A stretch of DNA of 64,000 nt from CAVYXK01 sp963772445 (GCA_963772445.1 CAVYXK010000013.1:186001-250000); one strand, 5' to 3'. Numbered from the stretch's first letter, positions 46,859-55,822 are shown. Numbers and translations: made by a program. The notes: generated from the sequence alone by a model not told the origin.

Positions 46859-46898
46859 GAAAAAAATCAGCCCCCGCCCGGAATTTTGCCCCTCTTAC

Positions 46899-47564
46899 CT
46901 GTATCGACAGATCACCGGTCTTGGTCACGACTGCATCGTGGTGGCGCCGTCGCTGATCCCACAACGGCCGGGCGATCGGGTGAAGACCAACCGCCGCGAC
47001 GCGCTGTCGCTGGCGCTGCATGCGGTGCGCCAAGCCACTGACCGCATCGCCCGTTTGGAACAGGCGATGCGCGCGGCGATGCCTGGTTGGTCGCTGGCGT
47101 CGTCGCTGGCAACCGCGCTGATGGCGGTGCGCGGCATCGACTTCATCGCGGCCACCACGCTGGCGGCGGAGATCGGTGATCTGGCACGCTTCGGCACGCC
47201 ACGCGAACTGATGGCCTGGCTTGGTCTGGTGCCGAGCGAGCATTCCACCGGCGAACATATCAAGCGCGGTCCAATTACCAAGACCGGCAACCGACGCGCG
47301 CGCAGCACCCTGATCGAATGCGCCTGGGCGTATCGCCATCCACCACGGGTCGGCCCGGACAAGCTGGCGAAGCTCGAAGCGGCGCCGTCGGCCGTGCAAG
47401 ATATCGCCTGGAAGGCGCAAACCCGGCTGACCGCGCGCTATCGAGCGCTGCGCCGCGCCGGCAAGCTCGATGTCGTCGCCATCACCGCGGTGGCGCGCGA
47501 GCTGGCAGCCTTCATCTGGGCCGTCGGCCAGGCGGTCGGCTCCGGCGCGACGCCGAAGGTGTAG
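46899..47564 (+). pseudogene. IS110/IS1111-family transposase, C-terminal part
   Basis: After the target duplication the gene resumes as LYRQITGLGHDCIVVAPSLIPQRPGDRVKTNRRDALSLA, ending the RuvC-like domain. It then jumps to LHAVRQATDRIARLEQAMRAAMPGW, so about 80 codons in the middle are deleted. The C-terminal Tnp domain is complete: ALMAVRGIDFIAATTLAAEIGD, AWLGLVPSEHSTGEHIKRGPITKTGNRRARSTLIECAWAYRH, with the presumed catalytic Ser in PSEHST. The stop is TAG 47562. With the internal stop in the N-terminal part it is certainly inactive. Confidence 0.8.
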
Positions 47565-47600
47565 CCGAGCCAGCAGGCCGCCGAGCCAGCGCAGACAAAC

Positions 47601-47795
47601 ATCGTGCAGAGGTGGGGGCGAGGCTAACGGCAGGGGGAACTCCTGAGGGATTGCGAGAGGCCGGTCAGATCACCGACCGACGCCCGAGCGAAGACGCGGG
47701 ACAGCCCCCGGACAAAACACGGACTTGCGGAACCAACCCGCGCATCAGAGATGGATCACCGACGTCTCCTAGCCTCACCCCCGCCTCTGCACGAT
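47601..47795 (+). other. IS110/IS1111 3' noncoding end with long inverted repeat, possible guide-RNA region
   Basis: ATCGTGCAGAGG-type sequence at 47601-47626 is an inverted copy (24 of 26) of 47770-47795, enclosing about 143 bp that carry no gene. It starts 37 bp after the transposase stop. In IS1111-type elements the noncoding RNA that specifies target and donor (bridge or seek RNA) is encoded downstream of the transposase. Whether this is that RNA, or a subterminal repeat pair of the element, cannot be told by eye. Confidence 0.4.
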
Positions 47796-47874
47796 CATCC
47801 TTGCCGGACAGTCCAACACTCAACGATGTTCGGAAAACAGGGAGCTTGCGCGGATGCTTGACAAGGGACATGAG

Positions 47875-47914
47875 AGCAATCCCCTGGAGGGTGCGCACCC
47901 TCGCGGGGATTGCT
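47875..47914. other. 40-bp hairpin
   Basis: AGCAATCCCC at 47875-47884 pairs with GGGGATTGCT at 47905-47914, with AGGGTGC/GCACCCT forming an inner stem. It could be a terminator without a T-run or the end of a mobile element. Between 47796 and 48051 no gene is seen. Confidence 0.45.
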
Positions 47915-48051
47915 TGGCCGGGTCGAGCGGGTCACCGCTTCGTCCCTTAGTTAGGGCCCGCCGAGAAACGAACGAATCGGGATGACCACAAAAACGCAGG
48001 AATAGAATCGCAAATTCGCTAGGCGCGACGCAACGTCAGGAGGCAATCCTC

Positions 48052-48261
48052 GTGATCGACCTCGAGGACATCCGGCGGCGCTACCGGCACGCGAAGGAAT
48101 TTCTCGACGAACGCGGCCGGCGGCTGTTCGCTGCCAACGAGGCGATGGCACAAGGCTACGGCGGGGTCACGGCAACGGCGGCGGCAACTGGGCTAGCGCG
48201 CAGCACGATCAATCGCGGCATCCGCGAGCTGCAATCGGGAAGCAATCCGGCCGTGATTTGA
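48052..48261 (+). pseudogene. ISAzo13-family transposase, N-terminal fragment
   Basis: GTG 48052 starts MIDLEDIRRRYRHAKEFLDERGRRLFAANEA and continues GGVTATAAATGLARSTINRGIREL, the usual N-terminal helix-turn-helix of ISAzo13 transposases. The protein stops after 69 residues (SGSNPAVI), and the catalytic domain is absent. A good ribosome site (aggaggcaatc) precedes it. It looks like a truncated copy cut where the next fragment begins. Confidence 0.7.
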
Positions 48262-48290
48262 TGGGATTTGACGCAGGAAGTGCAAAGAGT

Positions 48291-48386
48291 TCAGTGACAA
48301 GTGACTAATTTGCGCGGTACCAGGACCTGCGCTGCGGTCGTCTTGCCTGCTCCATTGGGGCCACCGAGGACAACGAGTTCCTTCAT
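48291..48386 (-). pseudogene. Zeta-toxin-like ATPase, N-terminal fragment
   Basis: A 31-residue frame, MKELVVLGGPNGAGKTTAAQ followed by VLVPRKLVTCH. GPNGAGKTT is a Walker A motif in the context typical of zeta-toxin-like kinases. The frame then runs into unrelated sequence at the ISAzo13 fragment side and stops. The rest of the kinase is missing, so this is a scar of a deletion. It ends 19 bp from the RND pump gene's stop. Confidence 0.55.
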
Positions 48387-48404
48387 CGATGGTACCCGCC
48401 AACG

Positions 48405-51400
48405 TCATTCCCCTGGTGACGCAGCCGGTGCTTGAGCACTCCGCCCAAAGCGCGCCTTTACCCGCTCACGCATCGACTGGAACACCACGTACAGCATAGG
48501 GATCAGGAAAATCCCGATCGAGCTCGCCCCGATCATCCCGGCGAACACTGCCGTGCCGACATCGCGTCGACTGAGCATGGCCGCGCCCTGAGCGACGACC
48601 AGCGGCAGCAGCCCCAGGATGAAGGCGAACGATGTCATCATCACCGCACGGAACCGGGTGCGTGCGCCGAGCACAGCGGCCTCACGGATCCCAACTCCCG
48701 CTTCGCGCTGATCCTTGGCGAACTCGACGATCAGGATGGCGTTCTTCGCCGCCAGCGCGATCAGCACGACCAACCCGATCTGCGCATAGAGATCGACCGA
48801 GAGATGGCCGACAACGATGCCGATCAGCGCCGCCAGCACGCCCACCACGACCGACAGCAGCACCGGGATCGGGATCGTCCAGCTCTCATACAGACCGACC
48901 AGGAACAGGTAGGCGAACAGCACCGCCACACCCAGGATGGCGCCCGTCTGGCCGGCCGCCAGCTCTTCCTGATAGGCGGTGCCGGTCCATTCGTACCCAT
49001 AGCCGCGCGGCAGCGTCCTATCAGAGATCGCCGCCATCGCAGCCAGCGCGGTGCCCGACGAAACCCCCGGTGCCGGCCCACCATCGATGGTGATCGCGCG
49101 ATAGTTGTTGTAACGTGTAATCACCTGCGGCCCGGTGATGAACCTTAACGACGCGATTGAACGCAGCGGCACCATCTCGCCGGTCTTGTTGCGCACGAAG
49201 ATGCGCCAGATCGCCGGAATGTCGTTGCGGTCGATAGCAGCACCCTGCACGTTCACCTGCCAGGTGCGGCCGTACAGGTTGAAATTGTTGACATAGATAC
49301 CACCGAGCGTGGCTTGCAGCGCCGTGAACACGTCATTGATGTCGAGCCCGAGCGCCTGCGCCTTGTCGCGCTCGATGTCGAGGTAGAGCGACGGATTGCT
49401 GGCGGTATAGGTGGAGAACACACGCGTCAGCGCCGGGTTCTGGTTCGCCGCGGCGACCAGCCCACGCATCACCTGGCCGTTCTGAACCGGATCCTGGCCT
49501 TCCAGCGCCTCTAGCTCATATTCGAAGCCGGAGCCGGTGCCCAAACCGATGATCGGCGGCAGATTGAACGGGAACACCATGGCCGAGCGGATGCTCTGCA
49601 CAGCGCCGAAGGTGTGCGCGACCAGCGCCGCAGCCGAATTGGCGGCGCCGATTCGGTCGGCAAACGGTCTCAGTCGCGCCACCAGGAATGCCGAGTTCGG
49701 CTCCTGGGCGCCGTCGAGCAGCGAAAAGCCGATGATCGCCAGCGTATCCTGCACCTGCGGCATGGTCTTCAGGATGGCTTCGATCCGGCTCGCCACCTCG
49801 CTGCTGCGGGCCACCGAGGCGCCGTCCGGAAGCTGGGCGGATATGAAGAAGGCGCCCTGGTCCTCCTCCGGCAAGAAGCCGGTCGGCGTCGTTCGCATCA
49901 TCCAGCCGGCGCCGACTCCGAACAGCACGACCAACAGGATCGATAGCGATGAGACTCGCACCAGCCGGCGCACCACGGCAGCATAGCCGTTGCGCACGCG
50001 ATCGATCCCGCCCAGGACGAACGTCATCAGTCCGCGCCGCCGGTGCGCCGTATGCCGCAGAAACACCGCGCAGAGCGCCGGCGACAGCGTCAGCGCATTG
50101 ACCGCCGAGATCAGCATCGCGCAGGTCATCGTCACCGCGAACTGGCGGAACAGGATCCCCGACAGGCCCGGGATGAAGCCGACCGGTACGAAGACCGAGA
50201 GCAGTACCAGTGAGATGGCGATGATCGGCCCGGTGATCTGAGCCATCGCCTGGCGTGTCGCCTCGGCGGTGCTGAGCTCCGGATGCTCCTCCATCACCCG
50301 CTCGACGTTTTCGACCACCACGATTGCGTCGTCCACGACGATGCCGATCGCCAGGACCATCGCCAGCAACGAGACGGTGTTCACCGTGTAGCCGAGCGCC
50401 AGCAGCGCGGCGAAGGTGCCGATCAGGCTCACCGGCACGGCGACCGTGGGGATGATTGTCGCGCGGACGTTGCCGAGGAACAGGAACACGACCAGCACGA
50501 CCAGCGCGAACGCCTCGGTCAGTGTGCGAATCACTTCGCTGACCGTGTCCCTGACGAAGCTGCTGGAGTCGTACATAATCTGGGCGTGCAAACCCTTGGG
50601 GAACCTCGTGGACAAGTGCTGCAGTGCAGCCGCAACGGCCGTCGAGGTCTGCACCGCGTTGGCTCCTGGAGCGAGATAGATCCCTACGGGCACTCCCGGC
50701 CTGCCGTTCAGCCGCGTCTCGCTGTCCATGTTCTGCGCGCCGAGGTCGATATCCGCCACGTCGCGCAGGCGCAGCACCGAACCGTCGGGATTGGCGCGGA
50801 TAACGATGTTGCCGAACTGTGCCGGCGTAACCAGCCGGCCCTGGGTCTGCAGGTTGAACTGGAACTGCTGGCCGTTGCCGATCGGCCGGGCTCCGATCCG
50901 CCCGATCGGCGCGACCGTACTCTGCTGGTTGATCGCATTGACGATGTCGGTCGGAGAGAGATTAAGGCTCGTCAGTTGGTCAGTGCGGAACCACACGCGC
51001 ATCGAGTAATTGAGCTTGGAGAATAGGTTCGCCTGTCCCACGCCCGGGGTGCGCGAGAGCGTATCCAGCACGTTGATCAGCACATAGTTGGTGACGAACA
51101 GCGGGTCCATCTTTGGATCGTCGCTGTAGAACGCCAGGAACTCGAGGATCGCCGCCGATTTCTTCTGCACTGTCAGCCCCTCGGCCTGCACCTCGGCCGG
51201 AAGCTGCGACAGCGCCGTCTGCACCCGGTTGTCGACGTTCACTGTATCGATGTCGGGGTTGGAGCCGAGCTGGAAGCTGACAGTCAGGCTATAGCTGCCG
51301 TCATTGGCGCTGTTCGACTTCATGTAGATCATCTTGTCCACGCCGACGACCTGCGCCTCGATCGGCTGGGCGACGGCGCTTTCGACCGTTGCGGCCGAGG

Positions 51401-51557
51401 CGCCGGGATAGGTCGTGGTGACCGTGACCTGCGGCGGGACGATATCGGGAAGCTGGGCGACGGGAATGCGCGTCATCGCGATCGCCCCGGCAATCGTGAT
51501 GACGATGGCAATGACGATCGCCAGCCGCGGGCGGGCGATGAAGATCGCCGAGATCAT
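48405..51557 (-). CDS. RND multidrug efflux permease (HAE1, AcrB/MexB type)
   Basis: A 1050-residue inner-membrane drug/proton antiporter, the full usual length. Segment 1 is PRLAIVIAIVITIAGAIAMTRIPVAQLP. Proton-relay Asp pair lies in IVVDDAIVVVENVERVMEEHP. The two large periplasmic loops (about 40-330 and 560-870) form the drug-binding and funnel domains. The C-terminal segments end in VGTAVFAGMIGASSIGIFLIPMLYVVFQ. Its ATG overlaps the adaptor gene's TGA (ATGA), so pump and adaptor are made together. No outer-membrane channel gene or TetR repressor is adjacent. Confidence 0.92.
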   Translation of the reverse strand: MISAIFIARPRLAIVIAIVITIAGAIAMTRIPVAQLPDIVPPQVTVTTTYPGASAATVESAVAQPIEAQVVGVDKMIYMKSNSANDGSYSLTVSFQLGSNPDIDTVNVDNRVQTALSQLPAEVQAEGLTVQKKSAAILEFLAFYSDDPKMDPLFVTNYVLINVLDTLSRTPGVGQANLFSKLNYSMRVWFRTDQLTSLNLSPTDIVNAINQQSTVAPIGRIGARPIGNGQQFQFNLQTQGRLVTPAQFGNIVIRANPDGSVLRLRDVADIDLGAQNMDSETRLNGRPGVPVGIYLAPGANAVQTSTAVAAALQHLSTRFPKGLHAQIMYDSSSFVRDTVSEVIRTLTEAFALVVLVVFLFLGNVRATIIPTVAVPVSLIGTFAALLALGYTVNTVSLLAMVLAIGIVVDDAIVVVENVERVMEEHPELSTAEATRQAMAQITGPIIAISLVLLSVFVPVGFIPGLSGILFRQFAVTMTCAMLISAVNALTLSPALCAVFLRHTAHRRRGLMTFVLGGIDRVRNGYAAVVRRLVRVSSLSILLVVLFGVGAGWMMRTTPTGFLPEEDQGAFFISAQLPDGASVARSSEVASRIEAILKTMPQVQDTLAIIGFSLLDGAQEPNSAFLVARLRPFADRIGAANSAAALVAHTFGAVQSIRSAMVFPFNLPPIIGLGTGSGFEYELEALEGQDPVQNGQVMRGLVAAANQNPALTRVFSTYTASNPSLYLDIERDKAQALGLDINDVFTALQATLGGIYVNNFNLYGRTWQVNVQGAAIDRNDIPAIWRIFVRNKTGEMVPLRSIASLRFITGPQVITRYNNYRAITIDGGPAPGVSSGTALAAMAAISDRTLPRGYGYEWTGTAYQEELAAGQTGAILGVAVLFAYLFLVGLYESWTIPIPVLLSVVVGVLAALIGIVVGHLSVDLYAQIGLVVLIALAAKNAILIVEFAKDQREAGVGIREAAVLGARTRFRAVMMTSFAFILGLLPLVVAQGAAMLSRRDVGTAVFAGMIGASSIGIFLIPMLYVVFQSMRERVKARFGRSAQAPAASPGE

Positions 51558-52786
51558 TGTCGTGCGGCGAGGCTTTGTCCGTCATCGGCCGCGGTGGTGC
51601 GGCCCTTCAGGGTTGCCGGGTTCACGCCGGGTGCGGGCGATGCCGGACCCGGTGCGACCACCTCGCCGGGATGCACCTTCTGCACGCCGTCGACGATCAC
51701 CATCTCGCCTTCCGTGAGTCCGGTGAGCACGGTCGCGACCTCGGGCGTCGATTGGCCCATGGTGATGCGGGTCTCCTGCACCTTGTTCCCGGGCCCGACC
51801 GTGAAGACGTACTCCCCCTGCTGGTCGGACAGCACGGCGGCGCGGGGCACCGCCAGCAGCTCGACCGGCTCGGCTCCTTGCAGCAGCACGGTGACGAACT
51901 CCTCGGCGACCAGCTCGCGCACTGTCGCGCCGTTCATCATCGATTTGGTGAGTACCGGATTAGGGATGCGCGCGCGCAGGATCAGCGTGTCCGTGGTCGG
52001 CGAGGCAGTGTTGTCGAAGAAGTCGAGCGTGCCGGTCTGATCATACAGCCGTCCGTCGGGCAGCCGCAGCCGGATTACCACGGCCTTGAACCCACCCTTG
52101 TCCGCGTATTGCCGGCGCAGGTCGAGCGCGGTGCGCAGGGGCACCGGGAAGACCACGTACATCGGATCCTGGCTGACGATCGTGGTCAGCGTGCCGGAAC
52201 TGGGCGATACGACGTTGCCGACGGTCACGGCGGTACGGCCAATCTTGCCGTCGATCGGCGCGTGGATTTCGGTATAGGCGAGGTTAATCGCCGATTGCTT
52301 CTCCTGTGCCTGCGCGGCCAGTACGTGGGCTGCGTCCGACAGCATCGTGGCTCTCGCCGCATCGACCGCTGACTGCTGTCCTGCCGGCGTCTTCAAAAGC
52401 TGGTCGGCGCGCTGGTAGGCAAGCGTGGCGTTGACGATCTGCGCCTGCGCCTCCTGCACCGCCGCCTGCTTGGCCTCGAGGTCGGCCTGGAACGGGGGCT
52501 GCTCCAGCAGATACAGCAGGTCACCGCGCTTCACCTCTGAGCCCTCGACGAATTTCTGCTGTTCGAGGAACGCCGTCACGCGGGCCACCAGCGCCACGCG
52601 GTTGATCGCGCCGATTCGGCCGACGAATTCCGAGCTCTCGGTGATCGGCTGCTTTTCGGCCCGCACCACGCCGACCGCGGGCGGACCACCATGGTCGGGG
52701 AACTGGGCGCGCGCCGACCCCAGGGTGCACGACACCGCGGCGGGCACTGCGACCAGCACAATCGCGGCAAGGCGGCGGAACCACAT
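51554..52786 (-). CDS. RND efflux periplasmic adaptor (membrane fusion protein)
   Basis: A 410-residue adaptor started at ATG 52786, preceded by ggag. An N-terminal signal segment (RLAAIVLVAVPAAVSC) ends in a possible lipoprotein Cys. Then come the barrel-sandwich lipoyl half (ALVARVTAFLEQQKFVEGSEVKRGDLLYLLEQPPF), an alpha-hairpin (about residues 85-165) and the second lipoyl half (TEIHAPIDGKIGRTAVTVGNVVSP). The beta-barrel and membrane-proximal domain end in GLTEGEMVIVDGVQKVHPGEVV. It links the permease to an outer-membrane channel. An extension upstream to 52867 is not family-like. Confidence 0.9.
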   Translation of the reverse strand: MWFRRLAAIVLVAVPAAVSCTLGSARAQFPDHGGPPAVGVVRAEKQPITESSEFVGRIGAINRVALVARVTAFLEQQKFVEGSEVKRGDLLYLLEQPPFQADLEAKQAAVQEAQAQIVNATLAYQRADQLLKTPAGQQSAVDAARATMLSDAAHVLAAQAQEKQSAINLAYTEIHAPIDGKIGRTAVTVGNVVSPSSGTLTTIVSQDPMYVVFPVPLRTALDLRRQYADKGGFKAVVIRLRLPDGRLYDQTGTLDFFDNTASPTTDTLILRARIPNPVLTKSMMNGATVRELVAEEFVTVLLQGAEPVELLAVPRAAVLSDQQGEYVFTVGPGNKVQETRITMGQSTPEVATVLTGLTEGEMVIVDGVQKVHPGEVVAPGPASPAPGVNPATLKGRTTAADDGQSLAARQ

Positions 52787-52917
52787 ACGACGGCTCTCCG
52801 GCGAGGGCGAGCGGCTCACATGGGCGTGTGCCGCGCGCCTGCAAGGAGCCGCAGTAGAGTGAGGCACTGGCCTAGGTCAACCAAGCGAGCCGCCGGCGAC
52901 CCAAATGGGCAGACGCC

Positions 52918-53745
52918 TCACACCGTGAACTGCTCTGCGATGATCCGCTCCGACAACCCCTGATCGGGGTCGAACAGCACCGCCACGCTTACGTTGCGAT
53001 CCTCACAGACAGCTACCGAGACTACGTCACGTACCTCTGTTAAGTCTGCCACCGCAGCCACCGGGCGCTTGTCGGCCTCCAGTATCTCGAACAGCACGTT
53101 CGCCGTACTCGGCAGCAGCGCCCCGCGCCAGCGACGGGGGCGAAAGGCACTGATTGGCGTCATCGGCAGCAGATTGGCCGACAGCGGCACGATCGGGCCG
53201 TGCGCCGACAGGTTGTACGCGGTCGAGCCGGCGGGGGTGGATATCAGCACGCCATCGCAGATCAGCTCGGGCAGCCGGACGCGGCCATCGACCGTGATCC
53301 GTATCCTAGCGGTCTGACCAAGCTGGCGGAGCAGACTCACTTCGTTGAACGCCAGCGCCTCCTCGATCGCGCCGCTCGCGGTGACTGCGTGCATGCGCAG
53401 CGGGTGCAGCAGCGCTTCCTGTGCCTGGGCCAGCCGCTCGATCAGCCCCTCCTCGCGGAACGGGTTCATCAGGAAGCCGACCGAGCCGCAATTCATGCCA
53501 TAGACCGGGGTCGAGCGCCCCAGCACGCGGTGCAGGGTCTGCAGCATGAACCCATCGCCGCCGAGCGGCACGACAACGTCCGCCAACTCCAACGGGCAAT
53601 TGCCGTAGTGAGCAGTCAGCCGTTGCTCGGCCTCGCACGCTTGCGCGGTAGGTGCGGCGGCAAAGGAGATCCGCCCCGGAGTGGTCACCAGTCCGTGCGA
53701 TGGCGCTACGACGGCGCCCGCCGGAGCGACCAGTGGTGCGTTCAC
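52918..53745 (-). CDS. nadK: NAD kinase
   Basis: A 275-residue kinase that phosphorylates NAD to NADP. The GGDG motif (residues 62-65, in VVVPLGGDGFMLQ) and the FNEVSLLR motif around 133 are the catalytic signatures. GVLISTPAGSTAYNLSAHGPIV is the NAD-binding conserved region. The first 20 or so residues (MNAPLVAPAGAVVAPSHGL) are not conserved, so translation could start slightly later, at a GTG or ATG within them. Its start overlaps the nitrilase gene end by four bases, so the two are coupled. Confidence 0.92.
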   Translation of the reverse strand: MNAPLVAPAGAVVAPSHGLVTTPGRISFAAAPTAQACEAEQRLTAHYGNCPLELADVVVPLGGDGFMLQTLHRVLGRSTPVYGMNCGSVGFLMNPFREEGLIERLAQAQEALLHPLRMHAVTASGAIEEALAFNEVSLLRQLGQTARIRITVDGRVRLPELICDGVLISTPAGSTAYNLSAHGPIVPLSANLLPMTPISAFRPRRWRGALLPSTANVLFEILEADKRPVAAVADLTEVRDVVSVAVCEDRNVSVAVLFDPDQGLSERIIAEQFTV

Positions 53746-54581
53746 CCGAGCTTCCGATGCTCCAGCACCGGCATGTCACGCCGCACCCGGGCGGTGACCG
53801 TCGGATCGATGCGCGCCGTTGCCCAGCCGGTGCCGTCCGAGACCTTGGCGACCACGTGCCCCCACGGGTCACAGACCAGCGAATGCCCGTAGGTGAAGCG
53901 CGGCTCGTTCTTCGCCCCCTCGGTGTGCTGTCCCCACGTGGCCGCGGCGGCGAACCAGCATTGGGTTTCGATCGCGCGGGCGCGGATCAGCGTCTCCCAG
54001 TGGTCCTTGCCGGTCTGTAGGGTGAAGGCGGCCGGCAGGAACACCACCTCGGCGCCGGCCCGGCGCAGCGACAGGAACAGTTCGGGGAACCGCACATCGT
54101 AGCAGATCGCCAGTCCCAGCTTCATGCCGTCCGCCTCGCAGGTGACCACCTCGTCGCCCGCGCCGTAGGTGTTGCTCTCGCGATAGCCGGTGCCGTCCGG
54201 GGCGACGATGTCGAACAGGTGGATCTTGCGGTAACGGGCGATCTCGTCGCCATCTGGTCCAAATACAACGGTGGTGTTGAAGAGTTTGTCCCCACCCTTC
54301 TCACCCATCGAGCCGCCGTGCACGTGCAGCTTCTCCTGCCGGGCCACGTCGCGCAGGAACTCGTAACACGGGCCGCCCGGCTGGTTCGATCCTGGCTGCG
54401 GCAACTCCTCGGCCTGCTCGAACTTGACGGCGCGCGTCCCGCCGAGGCAAGTCCACATCTCCGGCAGGCTGACAAGGTCCGGATGATCGGCGCTCACCGC
54501 CTCGCTGAGCAGTCGCCTTGCCTGGTCGATATTGGCGCTCTTGTCGGCGCCCGGCTTCATTTGCACGACGCTGACGCGCAT
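53742..54581 (-). CDS. Carbon-nitrogen hydrolase (Nit1/deaminated-glutathione-amidase type)
   Basis: A 279-residue nitrilase-superfamily amidase. The catalytic triad is Glu41 (SLPEMW), Lys119 (RYRKIHLF) and Cys160 (LAICYDVRFPE). The last motif and FDIVAPDGTGYRESNTYGAG point to the Nit branch that repairs deaminated glutathione or hydrolyses omega-amides. It is cytosolic, without a signal peptide. The ATG at 54581 is preceded by ggagg. It heads a pair with nadK, while the membrane-protein gene lies 81 bp upstream on the same strand. Confidence 0.88.
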   Translation of the reverse strand: MRVSVVQMKPGADKSANIDQARRLLSEAVSADHPDLVSLPEMWTCLGGTRAVKFEQAEELPQPGSNQPGGPCYEFLRDVARQEKLHVHGGSMGEKGGDKLFNTTVVFGPDGDEIARYRKIHLFDIVAPDGTGYRESNTYGAGDEVVTCEADGMKLGLAICYDVRFPELFLSLRRAGAEVVFLPAAFTLQTGKDHWETLIRARAIETQCWFAAAATWGQHTEGAKNEPRFTYGHSLVCDPWGHVVAKVSDGTGWATARIDPTVTARVRRDMPVLEHRKLG

Positions 54582-54662
54582 CGCATCCTCCGGTGATCGG
54601 TTGTTGGTTGCACGATCCGGCGCAGAGATGACCCGACTGGCCGGGTTGTGGCAATCGCGCCT

Positions 54663-55097
54663 CTATCTCGGCCAGTCCAGCCTGGGTTCCAGACGGCCTT
54701 CGCGGCGGGGTGGTTCGACCCGGTTGGCGGTGCGCGGCGGACTGCCCGGCGACGGTGCGTCGCGGGACCGCTCCTGCTCCTGGAGCTCGTGCACCGCCGG
54801 CGGGATCGGCGGGCGGGTGATCACCGGGGCGCGCCTTTGCGGTTCGACCGGTTCAGGCGGGGTGTACATCTCGTCGAAATGAACCGCCCGAGCGGTTTCC
54901 GGAAGGCGCAGCGAAAGTGTGCGGATCTCGGCCTGAATCTCATCGAGCCGTGCCTCCACCCCGTCGAGCCGCGACTTCACGCCGATCACGCTGAACGGCA
55001 CCAGCAGGAAGGCCAGTATCCAGAGCAGGGTCGGAACCAGGAGGACGAGCGGCAGCCACCAGGGCAGCCAGAGGGGCAGGTTGAAGGGCAGCGTCAT
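54663..55097 (-). CDS. Hypothetical single- or two-pass membrane protein with Pro-rich tail
   Basis: A 144-residue protein with a hydrophobic N-terminal half (LPWWLPLVLLVPTLLWILAFLLVPFSV). A short coiled-coil follows (VKSRLDGVEARLDEIQAEIRTL), then a Pro- and Arg-rich tail (PPEPVEPQRRAPVITRPPIPP). No family is recognised. The layout suggests an inner-membrane anchor with a cytosolic coiled coil. The ATG at 55097 overlaps the cytochrome b561 stop (ATGA), so the two are translationally coupled; it may be an accessory of that cytochrome. Confidence 0.7.
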   Translation of the reverse strand: MTLPFNLPLWLPWWLPLVLLVPTLLWILAFLLVPFSVIGVKSRLDGVEARLDEIQAEIRTLSLRLPETARAVHFDEMYTPPEPVEPQRRAPVITRPPIPPAVHELQEQERSRDAPSPGSPPRTANRVEPPRREGRLEPRLDWPR

Positions 55098-55822
55098 CGG
55101 GGCAACGTAGCACCCCGCATCAGCAACGATCCATCCGCGCCCGTTCTGCCGGAATGCGGTGGCGGCACGTGCGTCCCCAGTGCCAGCCACACCCCGAGCG
55201 TCGCGAGAAGCACGACCAGCGGCGCCGCGCGCCACGCCGGGACTTGACGAGCATCCACACAACTTGGGTCGGCGATCTGCTTTCGACCGGTGATCATGGT
55301 GCGAACAAGGTTCTCGCGATGCAGCAAACTCTCGAACAGCACGCCGGCGACGTGCACGCCCACCAGCCAGATGATCAGCAAACCAAGCCAAGCGTGGATG
55401 TCGCCGACAACAGGAATCAGGCCTACCGGAAGCAAACCGCTCAACCGTCCCGCGCCCCCGGTTCTGCCTTCCGCCAGCAAGCCGGTCACCACGATTGTCG
55501 ACAACATGGCCAGCATTGTCATGATCATCCACCCGCCGACCGGGTTGTGCCCCAAGGCGCGCGGCGGATCGAGGCGCAGCAGGCCCCGACCATACGCCGA
55601 CACGCTCGACCAACCGCGCACGAACGACCGGAACCGGGCGTGCTCCCCGCCGATGAACCCCCAGGCCAGCCGGAACAGCAGCAACAACGTCACCGTGTAG
55701 CCGCAGGCAACGTGAATGAGGAACAACGACCCATGCGGGTGGCTGGAGCTGAAGAGAAAGCCGACGAATACGGCAACGACGAGCGACCACTTGAAGAGTT
55801 GAGTCGGCAAGTCCCAGACCAC
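55094..55822 (-). CDS. Cytochrome b561-type diheme membrane protein
   Basis: A membrane electron carrier of the bacterial cytochrome b561 group. VWDLPTQLFKWSLVVAVFVGFLFSS is the start of helix 1, LFLIHVACGYTVTLLLLFRLAWGFIGGEHARF brings a heme-ligand His and the usual RxxWGFxG pattern. GDIHAWLGLLIIWLVGVHVAGVLFESLLHRENLVRTMITGRK carries the other ligands. Family starts read xVWDLPTRLFHW, so GTG near 55822 is likely. The frame extends upstream to 56056 over non-family sequence that overlaps phnW. Partner cytochrome c genes are not adjacent. Confidence 0.8.
   Translation of the reverse strand: MVWDLPTQLFKWSLVVAVFVGFLFSSSHPHGSLFLIHVACGYTVTLLLLFRLAWGFIGGEHARFRSFVRGWSSVSAYGRGLLRLDPPRALGHNPVGGWMIMTMLAMLSTIVVTGLLAEGRTGGAGRLSGLLPVGLIPVVGDIHAWLGLLIIWLVGVHVAGVLFESLLHRENLVRTMITGRKQIADPSCVDARQVPAWRAAPLVVLLATLGVWLALGTHVPPPHSGRTGADGSLLMRGATLPR

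Larger units (their letters stand above)
44421..46898. mobile_element. IS66-family insertion sequence with terminal repeats and 8-bp target duplication
   Basis: The left end GTAAGAGGAGCAAAATT and the inverted right end GTAAGAGGGGCAAAATT match over about 23 bp with two differences. GTAA is the usual IS66-family terminus. Both sides are flanked by CTGTATCG (44413-44420 and 46899-46906), an 8-bp duplication as IS66 elements make. It interrupts an IS110 transposase gene. The element holds one minus-strand transposase gene, broken by a group II intron. Without the 802-bp intron it would be about 1.68 kb, a size fitting single-gene IS66 relatives. Confidence 0.85.

Noticed and set aside
46563..46898. 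In-frame N-terminal extension of the IS110 C-terminal part
   Set aside because: It is the antisense of the IS66 transposase and ends at the target duplication. The join is accidental.
47318..47950. A plus-strand frame across the end of the IS110 remnant
   Set aside because: It overlaps the transposase in another frame and then covers the inverted-repeat noncoding region. It has no family features.
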